DNA from: Longimicrobiales bacterium
Lineage (GTDB): Bacteria > Gemmatimonadota > Gemmatimonadetes > Longimicrobiales > Gaopeijiaceae
Reading direction: 5' to 3'
Assembly (NCBI GenBank): GCA_958296005.1
Contig: CATQHQ010000002.1
Span: 1,048,501-1,112,500 of the forward strand
Length of the DNA stretch: 64,000 nucleotides
The notes beneath the pieces are model-generated. The model saw only the letters and a list, made by a program, of their open reading frames with translations, made no database searches and was not told where the DNA came from. Positions 1 through 8,127 of this stretch are shown here, one piece after another (position 1 is the first letter of the stretch; each line of letters starts with the position of its first letter). Made by a program: the position numbers and the translations under genes.

Positions 1-1042
1 CCTTGGCGACGCGCTCCACCCGTTCGACGTGGGCAGGGTCGCGACCGGTGCCCGCCAGGTAGCGCAGCGCCTCGTCGTCCACCGGGAAGAACCCGACGGT
101 CGCGCCGTACTCGGGGGACATGTTGGCCAGTGTGGCCTTGTCTGGGAGGCTCAGCCCCGAAAGGCCGGCCCCGTAGTACTCGACGAACCGTCCGACGACG
201 CCGTGGGCCCGAAGCATCTCGGTCACCCGGAGGACCAGATCGGTGGCGGTGGCGCCTTCGGAGAGCGAGCCGGTGAACTTCACGCCGACGACCGGGGGCA
301 GGAGCATGTGATAGGGCTGGCCCAGCAGGACCGCCTCCGCCTCGATGCCGCCGACGCCCCATCCCACGACGCCCAAGCCGTTGATCATCGTGGTGTGGGA
401 GTCGGTCCCGACCACCGTGTCCGGGTAGGCCAGCATCTCGCCGCCGTGCTCCCGCCGATGCACCACGGACGCCAAGTACTCCAAGTTGACCTGGTGCACG
501 ATCCCGGTCCCTGGAGGCACGACCCGATAGTTCTCGAAGGCTTCCTGGGCCCAGCGAAGGAGGGCGTAGCGCTCTCGGTTCCGTTCGTACTCCCGGGCCA
601 CGTTCTTCTCGAACGCGTATCCGGTCCCGAAGAAGTCCACCTGCACCGAGTGGTCGATGACGAGGTCCGCCGGGACCAGAGGGTTGATCCGGCCGGGGTC
701 GCCGCCCATCTCCCGAATCCCGTCGCGCATCGCCGCCAAGTCCACGATCGCCGGCACGCCGGTAAAGTCCTGCAGTACGACCCGCGTGGGCATGAACGGG
801 AAGTCTGGCCGAGGGCCGTCGGGACGCCAGGAAGCGACCGCCTCCACGTGCTCCGGGGAGACATGTCCGTCTCCCGCGTTGCGCAGCACGTTCTCCAGCA
901 GAACGCGGATCGAAAAGGGAAGCCGGTCCAGCGAAGAGACGATGCCTGACTCTTCCAGCCGGCCCAGGCGGTAGTAGGATGTGCGGCCCTCCGCCAGCTC
1001 GGTGGCGGCGAGGGCGCCGAAGGGGTCGGTGAGGCGTGGCAC
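1..1042 (-). CDS. acnA: Aconitate hydratase, N-terminal part (runs off the window)
   Basis: The minus strand reads as the N-terminal ~347 residues of an AcnA/IRP-type aconitase, which isomerises citrate to isocitrate in the TCA cycle in the cytoplasm. Visible family signatures are DPFG near the start, [12 protein letters not shown], a [16 protein letters not shown] stretch and [20 protein letters not shown]. The three cluster-ligating cysteines lie beyond the window edge. No ATG fits; a GTG at 1042 has an AGGAG about ten bases upstream and gives the expected N-terminus. A citrate synthase gene lies about 5.4 kb away on the other strand, so two consecutive TCA enzymes are nearby but not in one operon. 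Identification is confident; the start is likely. Confidence 0.93.
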   Translation of the reverse strand, partial: MPRLTDPFGALAATELAEGRTSYYRLGRLEESGIVSSLDRLPFSIRVLLENVLRNAGDGHVSPEHVEAVASWRPDGPRPDFPFMPTRVVLQDFTGVPAIVDLAAMRDGIREMGGDPGRINPLVPADLVIDHSVQVDFFGTGYAFEKNVAREYERNRERYALLRWAQEAFENYRVVPPGTGIVHQVNLEYLASVVHRREHGGEMLAYPDTVVGTDSHTTMINGLGVVGWGVGGIEAEAVLLGQPYHMLLPPVVGVKFTGSLSEGATATDLVLRVTEMLRAHGVVGRFVEYYGAGLSGLSLPDKATLANMSPEYGATVGFFPVDDEALRYLAGTGRDPAHVERVERVAK

Positions 1043-1278
1043 GGTGGCGTTGGCTCCTGGTCAGGGGGTGTCGCGACGGCACCGAACTCGGGAAGACGGC
1101 GAGGCAACCGACACAATGGCGAGGGACGGAGCCGATCTCAAGGCCGTTTCTGCTTTGGCTTGACACGACAGAGCGGGGAACCGACGCGTGTCTACGCGCT
1201 ACATTGAATAGGAGAACCTAGGTCAGGTCGGAACAGGGACCTCGGTGGACAGGTCCTCGGGGACAGCGGACGGCAGCC

Positions 1279-2340
1279 ATGATGTGGATTGAGCCGGCCC
1301 ACTCGAAGAGCCGGGTGGACAAGGCCGGAAGCATTCTTGCGGCGGCGGAAGGCGACGGCTCGGCGGACTTCGGCCCACTCTTTGATGCGACGCGGGAGGC
1401 GCGCCGAGTCGTCGGCAACTGGCGCTCGGCCCACGCCTTTCCTCTCAATACGCTTCAGAACGGTCTGCGGCAGCACATCGGCAGGGTCAAGATCTCCGCC
1501 ACCGTGTCGCAGCGCCTCAAGAGAATCCCGTCCACCGTCGCCAAGCTGAGGCGCTTCAGCAACATGAAGCTGTCACGGATGCAAGACATGGGCGGGTGCC
1601 GCGGCGTCGTAGACACGGTCGACGAAGTCCGCGAGCTGCAACGCCGCTACCGCCGGTCACGAACAAAACATCAGCCAGTCAACGGAAGGGACTACATTGA
1701 AGAGCCCAAGGAGTCCGGGTACCGCGGTGTCCACTTGGTCTATCGCTACCAGAGCGCCTCGAATCCGGTCTACAACGGACTGCTGATCGAAGTCCAGCTC
1801 CGCACCCGACTCCAGCATGCGTGGGCGACAGCCGTCGAGACCGCCGGCGCCTTCCTCGGGCAAGCGCTGAAATCCAGCGAGGGCGAAAGGGACTGGCTCC
1901 GCTTCTTCGCCCTGGTCGGTTCAGCGTTTGCCATGGACGAAGGTTGCGCAGGCGTGCCAGGCACGCCGCCCGACCCGAAGGTTCTGGAGCACGAAACGCG
2001 GATGCTGGCTCGACAGTTGGACGTGGTTGCGCGGCTGACCGAGTACGCTGCCTTGATCGACATCATTACCGACGACGAATTGGCAAAGAAGCATCACTTC
2101 TTCCTGCTCGAGCGTCGTCCCGATCGCCGCCGCATCTACGTGACGGGGCACAAGAAGGGCGAACTCGCCAAGAGCACGGACGCGTACTTCAGAGCGGAGG
2201 AGCGCATCAAGGACATCGACGGCGCGGAGGTCGTGCTGGTGTCTACCGACTCGGTTGCGGCCCTGCGCCGCGCGTACCCCAGTTACTATCTCGACACGGA
2301 GCTGTTTCTTCGAGACGTGAAGCGAGTCGTCGGCGAGTAG
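1279..2340 (+). CDS. Stand-alone RelA/SpoT-domain protein (putative alarmone-type synthetase)
   Basis: A 353-residue protein with a RelA/SpoT nucleotidyltransferase domain (PF04607 type). Synthetase motifs are visible: a basic RLKR segment near residues 78-81, MQDMGGCRG around D103, DYIEEPKESGYRGVH at 138-153, and IEVQLRT at 170-176 with the catalytic-type Glu171, followed by QHAWATAVE. It has no HD hydrolase and no TGS or ACT regulatory domain, so it is not a housekeeping Rel. The ~150-residue C-terminal region has no recognised domain. Small single-domain members make (p)ppGpp or ppApp, or modify tRNA as ToxSAS/CapRel toxins; which applies here cannot be told. No antitoxin gene is adjacent. 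It sits just upstream of a tRNA-Leu gene, and starts at the first of two consecutive ATGs. Confidence 0.85.
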   Translation: MMWIEPAHSKSRVDKAGSILAAAEGDGSADFGPLFDATREARRVVGNWRSAHAFPLNTLQNGLRQHIGRVKISATVSQRLKRIPSTVAKLRRFSNMKLSRMQDMGGCRGVVDTVDEVRELQRRYRRSRTKHQPVNGRDYIEEPKESGYRGVHLVYRYQSASNPVYNGLLIEVQLRTRLQHAWATAVETAGAFLGQALKSSEGERDWLRFFALVGSAFAMDEGCAGVPGTPPDPKVLEHETRMLARQLDVVARLTEYAALIDIITDDELAKKHHFFLLERRPDRRRIYVTGHKKGELAKSTDAYFRAEERIKDIDGAEVVLVSTDSVAALRRAYPSYYLDTELFLRDVKRVVGE

Positions 2341-2420
2341 GCCCTACGGAATCCGCCGCCCGTGCGGATGCCGCCTTTACGGACCAGCCCCGCCTAGCTA
2401 GACTCCCGCTTCCGAAACGA

Positions 2421-2504
2421 GCCGAGGTGGCGGAACCGGTAGACGCGAAGGTCTCAAAAACCTTTGCCCTTGCGGGCGTGAGGGTTCGAGTCCCTCCCTC
2501 GGCA
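2421..2504 (+). tRNA. tRNA-Leu(CAA)
   Basis: An 84-nt class II tRNA. The acceptor stem pairs GCCGAGG (2421-2427) with CCTCGGC (2497-2503), with discriminator A2504. The anticodon stem AAGGT/ACCTT encloses the loop CTCAAAA with anticodon CAA at 2455-2457, reading UUG. A long variable arm lies at about 2465-2479, and the T-arm is GAGGG-TTCGAGT-CCCTC (2480-2496). The 3' CCA is not encoded. The discriminator A and large variable arm fit leucine identity. Confidence 0.97.
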
Positions 2505-2541
2505 CTCTGGGCCGCAGCAGGACAGCTCCGGGCCGTGGGGG

Positions 2542-4068
2542 TTACTGCTCCTCCGCCACGGGAGTCACCGCCTTCAGCACTTCCCGGGTGAGGTCCCAGC
2601 GGTTGAAGCCCTGGCGGCCGTAGTCGAGCCCTCGCCGCACGATCACCAAGTCGTGGGTGGGGACGACGACGACGTACTGGCCTCGGTTCCCGGCGGTCGA
2701 GTAGGCGTTGGCGGGCACGTCGGTGCGGTCGTCGGGGACGAGCCACCACTGGCCGCCGTAGAAGTTGCCGCTGTCGGCGGTGGCCGGGGCGGGGGTGCGC
2801 GTGAAGTCGATCCACTCCTCCGACAGGAGGCGCTCGCCGTTCCAGACGCCGCCGTTCAGGTAGAGGAGGCCGAAGCGGGCTAGGTCGCGGGCGTTGGTGT
2901 AGACCTGGCTGCTCAAGATGAAGTCGCCGAAGCGGTCCACGCTCAAGAACGTGTTGCGCATTCCGATCCGGTCGAACAGGGCGGTGCGGGGGAAGGTCAG
3001 GTAGTCGTCGCCCAAGGCCAGCTTCATGGCGTAGACGCCCAGCAGGGTGTCGTAGTTCTCGTAGTCCCAGTTCGAGCCGGGCTCGCGGATGAGCGCCCGA
3101 TGGCGCGCGCCGACGATCGAACTTGCGCCGGCCCAGTAGGCCAGCCCAGAGCCCGTCGCGTACTCCTGGCCCCGGTTGTCCACCGGATACAGGCCGCTGG
3201 ACATGTTGAGGACGTGCCGCAGGGTGATCTGGGCGCGGGGGTCGGTCTCCGGGGCGTCGGCTTCCGGGAGCCAGCCAAACCCCAGCGGGGCGTCCAGCTC
3301 CAGCCGGCCCTGGTCCGCCAGGATGCCGATGAGCGACACCGCGATGCTCTTGGCGGTGGACCATGTGCGGGTACGGGTCGTCATGTCCACGCCGGGCGCG
3401 TACCGCTCGTGAACGATCCGTCCGCCGTGAACGACGACGAGGCTCAACGTGACTTGCTCCGGCGACTCCCGGTCGAAGGCCCACGCGGACGCGGCGTCGA
3501 GGGCGGCGGCGTCCAGTCCGTCGGGCATCGAGCGGTCCGCCACCATGTCGCCGTCGGGCCAAGCGATCTCTGCCGGGTCGCCCGGTGGCGGCGCCATGTC
3601 GAGGACCGGCAGGCTCTCGATCTCGTCGAAGGTCTGGTCGGGCGCCATGATCACGCATCCCAGCCCTTCCCGGAACGCTGCTCGCATCGTCGGGACGTAG
3701 CCCGGTGCCCCGATGGCGACCGCTTGCTGTTCCCAGTCTACCTCGTAGTCGCCGCTTTCCGCCGTCCCGACCGCGGTTCCCACCCGGCCCTGGATGTACG
3801 CGATCTCCTGCTCGAAGACCTGCTCCAGCGTCCTGTTCGACGTGAACAGCCCGTTGCAGAGGAAGATCGCCTGCATCCCCCGGGCGATCATCTCCCGGTT
3901 GAACTGCCAGTAGTCGTAGGACTCCTGCTGTTGGGGGGCCGCGGACTCGGCGGCCGTGGCGTTGCCAGGTACCGGGGTGTCGGCCTCGGCGACGCAGGCG
4001 GCCTGCACGACGAGGGAGAGGACGAGGGCGACAGCGGCGGTCGGGTGCTTCATACGTGACTTCTTCAT
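2542..4068 (-). CDS. Serine hydrolase, class C beta-lactamase / PBP-like family (lipoprotein)
   Basis: A 508-residue exported protein. The N-terminus is a lipoprotein signal ending VVQAAC. A ~130-residue N-terminal region of unknown fold precedes a beta-lactamase-related domain (PF00144). The nucleophile motif is S237-T-A-K240 and the second motif is Y336-E-N338; a VVVPTHDLVIVRRG strand occupies the usual KTG-strand position. Family members are esterases, D-aminopeptidases or beta-lactam hydrolases; the substrate is unknown. The ATG at 4068 lies 11 bases after the upstream MqsA-like gene, and an internal ATG at 4053 is an alternative start. Cotranscription with that gene is likely. Function beyond serine hydrolase is not assignable. 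Confidence 0.85.
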   Translation of the reverse strand: MKKSRMKHPTAAVALVLSLVVQAACVAEADTPVPGNATAAESAAPQQQESYDYWQFNREMIARGMQAIFLCNGLFTSNRTLEQVFEQEIAYIQGRVGTAVGTAESGDYEVDWEQQAVAIGAPGYVPTMRAAFREGLGCVIMAPDQTFDEIESLPVLDMAPPPGDPAEIAWPDGDMVADRSMPDGLDAAALDAASAWAFDRESPEQVTLSLVVVHGGRIVHERYAPGVDMTTRTRTWSTAKSIAVSLIGILADQGRLELDAPLGFGWLPEADAPETDPRAQITLRHVLNMSSGLYPVDNRGQEYATGSGLAYWAGASSIVGARHRALIREPGSNWDYENYDTLLGVYAMKLALGDDYLTFPRTALFDRIGMRNTFLSVDRFGDFILSSQVYTNARDLARFGLLYLNGGVWNGERLLSEEWIDFTRTPAPATADSGNFYGGQWWLVPDDRTDVPANAYSTAGNRGQYVVVVPTHDLVIVRRGLDYGRQGFNRWDLTREVLKAVTPVAEEQ

Positions 4069-4079
4069 GTGTTTGGGCA

Positions 4080-4493
4080 CTACTCCTTTGCGAGAAGCCG
4101 CACGTAGCGGTCGCTGGCGTAATTCTGGATGACGAGACCGTTCTCCCATCGTGCGATCGTTGCCTCGCCGAGGCCGGTGGCGTGTGCGAAGTCGGCTCTG
4201 GTCATGCCGTATCCGCGCCGGATCGACCGAATGTCGGCGGGCGACAGTACGCCTAGGTGCCGACAGATTGCCTCGTGACGGAGCCGCTCCCCGTGCTGGT
4301 CGATGTACTGGAGGTCGCATGCGGGGCAGGTGCGGACCGGCACGGACACGGGAATCCGGGACTTGAGGTCGCCGGACCCCCACGTCATCACGTCTTCCAC
4401 CCATCTGGTGTCGATTTCCTCCCCGTCGCACTGGGGACAGGGATCGGCGACTGCGGCGGCGGAGCCAAGAGGGCCGGGCGTGGTTGGTTCCAT
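4080..4493 (-). CDS. MqsA/YgiT-type zinc finger + HTH protein (orphan antitoxin-like regulator)
   Basis: 137 residues. The N-terminal zinc-binding module has CPQC (C19/C22) and CPAC (C56/C59), as in MqsA/YgiT antitoxins. A C-terminal Xre-type helix-turn-helix follows at roughly 85-125, with MTRADFAHATGLGEATIARW and WENG. In MqsRA pairs this protein binds DNA and neutralises the MqsR toxin. No MqsR-like gene lies on either side; the next gene in the direction of transcription is the serine hydrolase. It may regulate that gene or be a stand-alone transcription factor. Confidence 0.82.
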   Translation of the reverse strand: MEPTTPGPLGSAAAVADPCPQCDGEEIDTRWVEDVMTWGSGDLKSRIPVSVPVRTCPACDLQYIDQHGERLRHEAICRHLGVLSPADIRSIRRGYGMTRADFAHATGLGEATIARWENGLVIQNYASDRYVRLLAKE

Positions 4494-4561
4494 GGTCGGC
4501 TAGTACCCAGTCGGCAGAGCAGGAAGGCCGGCCAGCCGAGCCGCCATCCCGCTCCCACCCG

Positions 4562-5530
4562 TCAGCGCGCGGAGGGCAGCCCCTCCACCAGCTCCACCAT
4601 CCGCGCCTGCTCGTCCTCGTCGGGAAGCCGGCCGCGGGCCGCGCCCATGTTGTCCAGCATGTGCTCCGGGTTGCTGGTGGCGGGCGTGACGACGGTCACG
4701 GCGGGGTGCGCCGCTGCGAACTTCAGGAAGAAGCGCGCCCACGTGTCCGCGCCGAACTCGGCCGCCCACTCGGGCACCTGCTGCCCGCTCGCCCGCTGGA
4801 AGAGACGAGTGCGCCCGAAGGGGACGTAGACCAGCACGCCTATCCCGCGCTCGGCCGCAAGCGGCAGAATCGCATCGGCGGCGCTCCGGTTGTCCACGGC
4901 GTAGTCGATGCCGATGAAGTCCAGGTCGTAGTCGCGCATCGCCTGGGCCAGGGCGTCGTACTGGCGCTTGCTGGTCGAGGTGATGCCCACGTAGCGGACG
5001 CGCCCCTCGGCCTTCAGCTTCTCCAGGATCCCCATCTGCGTCGGGGGGTCGCCCAGGTTGTGCACCTGGATCAGGTCGACCACGGGGACCTGCAGCCGCT
5101 CGAAGGACCGCTCCAGCTGCGCACGCGCCCGATCCGGGTCCGCCGAGCCGCCTCCCCTCCCGGCCACGTTCACCTTCGTGGCCCAGAAGATCCGGTCGGC
5201 GACGCCCAGGTTCGCGGCGATCGTTCCCGCCGCTTCCTCCGAGTCTCCGTAGCTGGGGGCGGTGTCGAACACCCGCGCACCGCTTCCCACGAAGGTCTCG
5301 ATTACCGCTGTGAGCTGACTCAGGTCGCCGCTCCCCGCCATTCGCCGGAACGACGCCGAGCTTCCGAGGCCGATGATGGGAAGGCTCTCGTCCGTACCGG
5401 GGATCTGCCGGGTGACGAGTTCCTGCGCGCCAAGTCCACGTAGCCCGGCGGCCCGCAGGCGAAGGGGGTCCAGGGTGAGCAGGGTTCCTGCGGCGGCAGC
5501 CGACTGAAGCCATTCGCGGCGAGTTGGCAT
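4562..5530 (-). CDS. Aldo/keto reductase with Tat signal peptide
   Basis: A 322-residue AKR-fold oxidoreductase. The first 35 residues form a twin-arginine export signal (TRREWLQSAAAAG, then a hydrophobic stretch), so it probably acts outside the cytoplasm. The TIM-barrel core shows FDTAPSYGDSE (catalytic Asp/Tyr region), VDLIQVHNL and VRYVGITSTS. The start at 5530 is supported by GGAGG eight bases upstream on the coding strand; a longer reading from an ATG at 5545 would cover that site. Export is unusual for AKRs but known for some membrane/Tat subfamilies. The substrate is unknown. Confidence 0.88.
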   Translation of the reverse strand: MPTRREWLQSAAAAGTLLTLDPLRLRAAGLRGLGAQELVTRQIPGTDESLPIIGLGSSASFRRMAGSGDLSQLTAVIETFVGSGARVFDTAPSYGDSEEAAGTIAANLGVADRIFWATKVNVAGRGGGSADPDRARAQLERSFERLQVPVVDLIQVHNLGDPPTQMGILEKLKAEGRVRYVGITSTSKRQYDALAQAMRDYDLDFIGIDYAVDNRSAADAILPLAAERGIGVLVYVPFGRTRLFQRASGQQVPEWAAEFGADTWARFFLKFAAAHPAVTVVTPATSNPEHMLDNMGAARGRLPDEDEQARMVELVEGLPSAR

Positions 5531-5818
5531 CTCTCGAACCTCCATCGTTGCATGTTGAGCGGCGATTCCAGGGCGGCTCTCAAAATGCGCCACTCCAGGC
5601 GGCGGCGCAAACCCGGCTTCCAAGGGATTCCCCAATCGGCCTATCGCATGTTCGGATGGGACTGGGTTCCCGGAAGCGGCGGAATTCGGCTTCCCGTCCC
5701 CCCGCGCCGGGGCTATCTTCAACGACTCAGGAAGCCTGGATCGCTGGTGCCGACCAACGCCGGCCGGCCCAGGACGATTCCGGCAATCACCTCTGGCTGA
5801 AGAAGGCGAGGGCACGCG

Positions 5819-6322
5819 ATGAACATGAAGAAGCTGGCGGCGGCCGGCCTGCTGGCGGCGGGCGTCGCGGTGGTGCTGATCGCGGGCGGGGGGTCGCGAG
5901 ACTCCGCGGACTCGGGCGGGTCGGCAGTGGCGGCGGCGACGGGCGACGGCCCAGCGGTCCACGTCTACAAGACGGCGACATGCGGGTGCTGCGCCAAGTG
6001 GGTCGACCACCTGGAGGAGGCGGGGTTCGCGGTCACGGTGGAGAACACGAGGGAGCTCATGGCCGTCAAGCGGCGCGAGGGGGTCCCGACGGACCTGAGT
6101 TCGTGCCACACGGCGCTGGTGAACGGCTACGTCGTGGAGGGCCACGTGCCCGCTTCGGTGGTCCAGGCGTTTCTGGACGAGGCTCCGGAGGCAGTGGGCT
6201 TGGCGGTCCCCGGAATGCCGATCGGGTCGCCGGGGATGGAGGGTCGTAACCCGGAAGCGTACGACGTCTACGCCTTCGACGCCGACGGCGGACGGACGGT
6301 CTTCCGGCGCGTCGAACCGTAG
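5819..6322 (+). CDS. DUF411 family metal-binding protein
   Basis: 167 residues. The N-terminal membrane/signal segment (LAAAGLLAAGVAVVLIAGG) is followed by a DUF411 domain. The hallmark KTATCGCCAKWVDHLEEAGF is present, followed by a Cys-His at SSCHTALVNGYVVEGHVP. DUF411 proteins are periplasmic and often sit with copper or silver resistance genes; the CGCC and downstream Cys/His are likely metal ligands. No copper gene is adjacent here. It is divergent from the aldo/keto reductase, with 288 bases between the two starts that probably hold both promoters; no clear promoter could be picked out there. Confidence 0.87.
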   Translation: MNMKKLAAAGLLAAGVAVVLIAGGGSRDSADSGGSAVAAATGDGPAVHVYKTATCGCCAKWVDHLEEAGFAVTVENTRELMAVKRREGVPTDLSSCHTALVNGYVVEGHVPASVVQAFLDEAPEAVGLAVPGMPIGSPGMEGRNPEAYDVYAFDADGGRTVFRRVEP

Positions 6323-6449
6323 GCCCGCGGTTTCGGACGCGCTTCCGCAGTCGTAGAATACGGGCTGGCCGTCGCCGCAACGCGCTTCCGGTCGCCCGTC
6401 CCCCTCTCTCCAACCCCTCCGGTCCGCGCCGGACGGAACCAGAGCTCAC

Positions 6450-7754
6450 ATGTCCCAGAATCGCCGCCCGAAGAACACGCTGACCGTCACCGACAACCGC
6501 ACTGGGCGACAGTACGAACTGGACGTCCACGAAGGCGACGTCGTCCGCGCCATGGACCTGCGCCAGATCAAGGTGCAGGACGGCGACTTCGGGATGATGG
6601 CCTACGACCCCGGCTTCACGAATACGGCGTTCACCACCAGCCGGATCACCGACGTGGACGGCGGACGGGGCGTCCTGGAGTACCGGGGCTACCCGATCGA
6701 ACAGCTGGCGGAGGGCTCGTCGTTCCTCGAAGTCGCGTACCTGATCCTCAAGGGGGAACTGCCCACGACGGAGCAGCTGGACGCCTTCGTCCACGACGTG
6801 ACCTTCCACACCTACGTGCACGAAAACGTCCTCACGATCCTGAAGGGCTTCCGCTACGACGCCCACGCCATGGGGATGATGATCTCCACCGTCGCGGCCC
6901 TCTCCACCTTCTACCCCGAGGCCAAGGAGGTGGAAGACCCCGAGAACCGCTGGGCTCAGATCAACCGGCTGATCGCCAAGATGCCCACCCTGGCGGCGTT
7001 CGCCTACCGCCACCACCGGGGGCTCCCCTACGTCTACCCGGAGAACGAGCTCTCCTACACGGCCAACTTCCTCAACATGCTCTTCCGCATCGGGGGACGG
7101 GAGTACGAGTCGAACCCGGTGCTGGAGCGCGCCCTGGACGTCCTTTTCATCCTCCACGCCGACCACGAGCAGAACTGCTCCACCACGGCGATGCGGGTGA
7201 TCGGAAGCTCTCGGGTCGATCCTTACTCGGCGCTGGCGGGCGCCATGGCCGCGCTCTACGGTCCGCTCCACGGGGGCGCCAACGAGGCGGTCCTGCGGAT
7301 GCTCACCGAGATCGGAACCACCGACAACATCCCGGCGTTCATGGACAGCGTGCGGCGTGGGGAGCGCAGGCTGATGGGCTTCGGCCACCGCGTGTACAAG
7401 GCGTACGACCCCAGGGCGGCGATCATCAAGCGCACTGCGGACGACGTGTTCTCCGTCACGGGGCGCAACCCGCTGCTGGAGATCGCGCTGGAGCTGGAGA
7501 AGATCGCCCTCGGCGAGGAGTACTTCGTCAAGCGGAACCTGTACCCGAACGTGGACTTCTACTCCGGGCTGATCTACCAGGCGATGGGCTTCCCGGTGGA
7601 GCTCTTCCCGGTGCTCTTCGCCATCCCGCGCACCGTCGGGTGGCTCGCCCAGTGGCAGGAGATGGTCGTGGACCGGGAGCAGAAGATCGCCCGCCCGCGG
7701 CAGGTCTTCCTGGGGCCGGAGCGTCGCGACTTCGTGCCGCCGGACGAGAGGTAG
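6450..7754 (+). CDS. gltA: Citrate synthase
   Basis: A 434-residue type II (hexameric-type length) citrate synthase, condensing oxaloacetate with acetyl-CoA. Family landmarks run in order: FTTSRITDVDGGRGVLEYRGYPIEQLA, NFLNMLF, the substrate histidine in HADHEQNCSTTAMR, YGPLHGGANEAVL, and GFGHRVYKAYDPRA with a catalytic His. The C-terminus ends RPRQVFLGPERRDFVP. The start is preceded only by a weak purine-rich site. The downstream lipoprotein starts 4 bases after the stop, so the two are probably cotranscribed. Confidence 0.96.
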   Translation: MSQNRRPKNTLTVTDNRTGRQYELDVHEGDVVRAMDLRQIKVQDGDFGMMAYDPGFTNTAFTTSRITDVDGGRGVLEYRGYPIEQLAEGSSFLEVAYLILKGELPTTEQLDAFVHDVTFHTYVHENVLTILKGFRYDAHAMGMMISTVAALSTFYPEAKEVEDPENRWAQINRLIAKMPTLAAFAYRHHRGLPYVYPENELSYTANFLNMLFRIGGREYESNPVLERALDVLFILHADHEQNCSTTAMRVIGSSRVDPYSALAGAMAALYGPLHGGANEAVLRMLTEIGTTDNIPAFMDSVRRGERRLMGFGHRVYKAYDPRAAIIKRTADDVFSVTGRNPLLEIALELEKIALGEEYFVKRNLYPNVDFYSGLIYQAMGFPVELFPVLFAIPRTVGWLAQWQEMVVDREQKIARPRQVFLGPERRDFVPPDER

Positions 7755-7758
7755 GACG

Positions 7759-8115
7759 TTGATCCGCCGGCGGCTGTCGGTGATCGCTGCGGCGGCGATC
7801 TTGGCTGCGGCGGGCTGCGGCGCCGGCCGAAGCGCGGGAAGCCCCCTGGACGGCCCCGCCGGCGAATCGGACGAGATCGAGATCCTCGTCCGCAACGACA
7901 ACTTCAGCCAAGTCACGGTCTACACGGCCCGGGGCGCCTCCTATCGGCGGCTCGGGATCGTTCCGGGCAAGGGCGAGGCCACCTTCTCCACCGAGTGGTA
8001 CCTGCCCGACATCCAGCTTCGGGTCAAGTTCCTCGCGGGACCCGACTTCCTCACCGAAAGACTTCCCGTCAGCCCCGGCGAGCTGTTGGAGCTGATCGTC
8101 CCCTCTCGCCAGTAG
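7759..8115 (+). CDS. Small lipoprotein of unknown function
   Basis: 118 residues from a TTG start that follows a GGTAGGAC purine site at the end of gltA. The N-terminus is a lipoprotein signal (AAAAILAAAGCG). The mature part is a compact, probably all-beta domain with EIEILVRNDNFSQVTVYTARG and RRLGIVPGKGEATFS. This resembles small DUF-type beta-sandwich lipoproteins, but I do not recognise a named family. Spacing to both neighbours is under 15 bases, so it belongs to the gltA run. Confidence 0.7.
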   Translation: MIRRRLSVIAAAAILAAAGCGAGRSAGSPLDGPAGESDEIEILVRNDNFSQVTVYTARGASYRRLGIVPGKGEATFSTEWYLPDIQLRVKFLAGPDFLTERLPVSPGELLELIVPSRQ

Positions 8116-8127
8116 GAGGCGACCGCC

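Noticed and set aside
1160-1165. TTGACA as a -35 box upstream of the RelA/SpoT gene
   Set aside because: No -10 element lies at a usable spacing; nearest T/A-rich hexamer is about 34 bases away.
2542-4431. Serine hydrolase read as a 629-residue protein
   Set aside because: The first ~120 residues are out-of-frame shadow of the MqsA-like gene. A lipoprotein signal begins at 4068.
4562-6145. Long minus-strand ORF extending the aldo/keto reductase by ~200 residues
   Set aside because: The extension has no homology-like features and crosses the DUF411 gene. A Tat signal with a good ribosome site defines the start at 5530.
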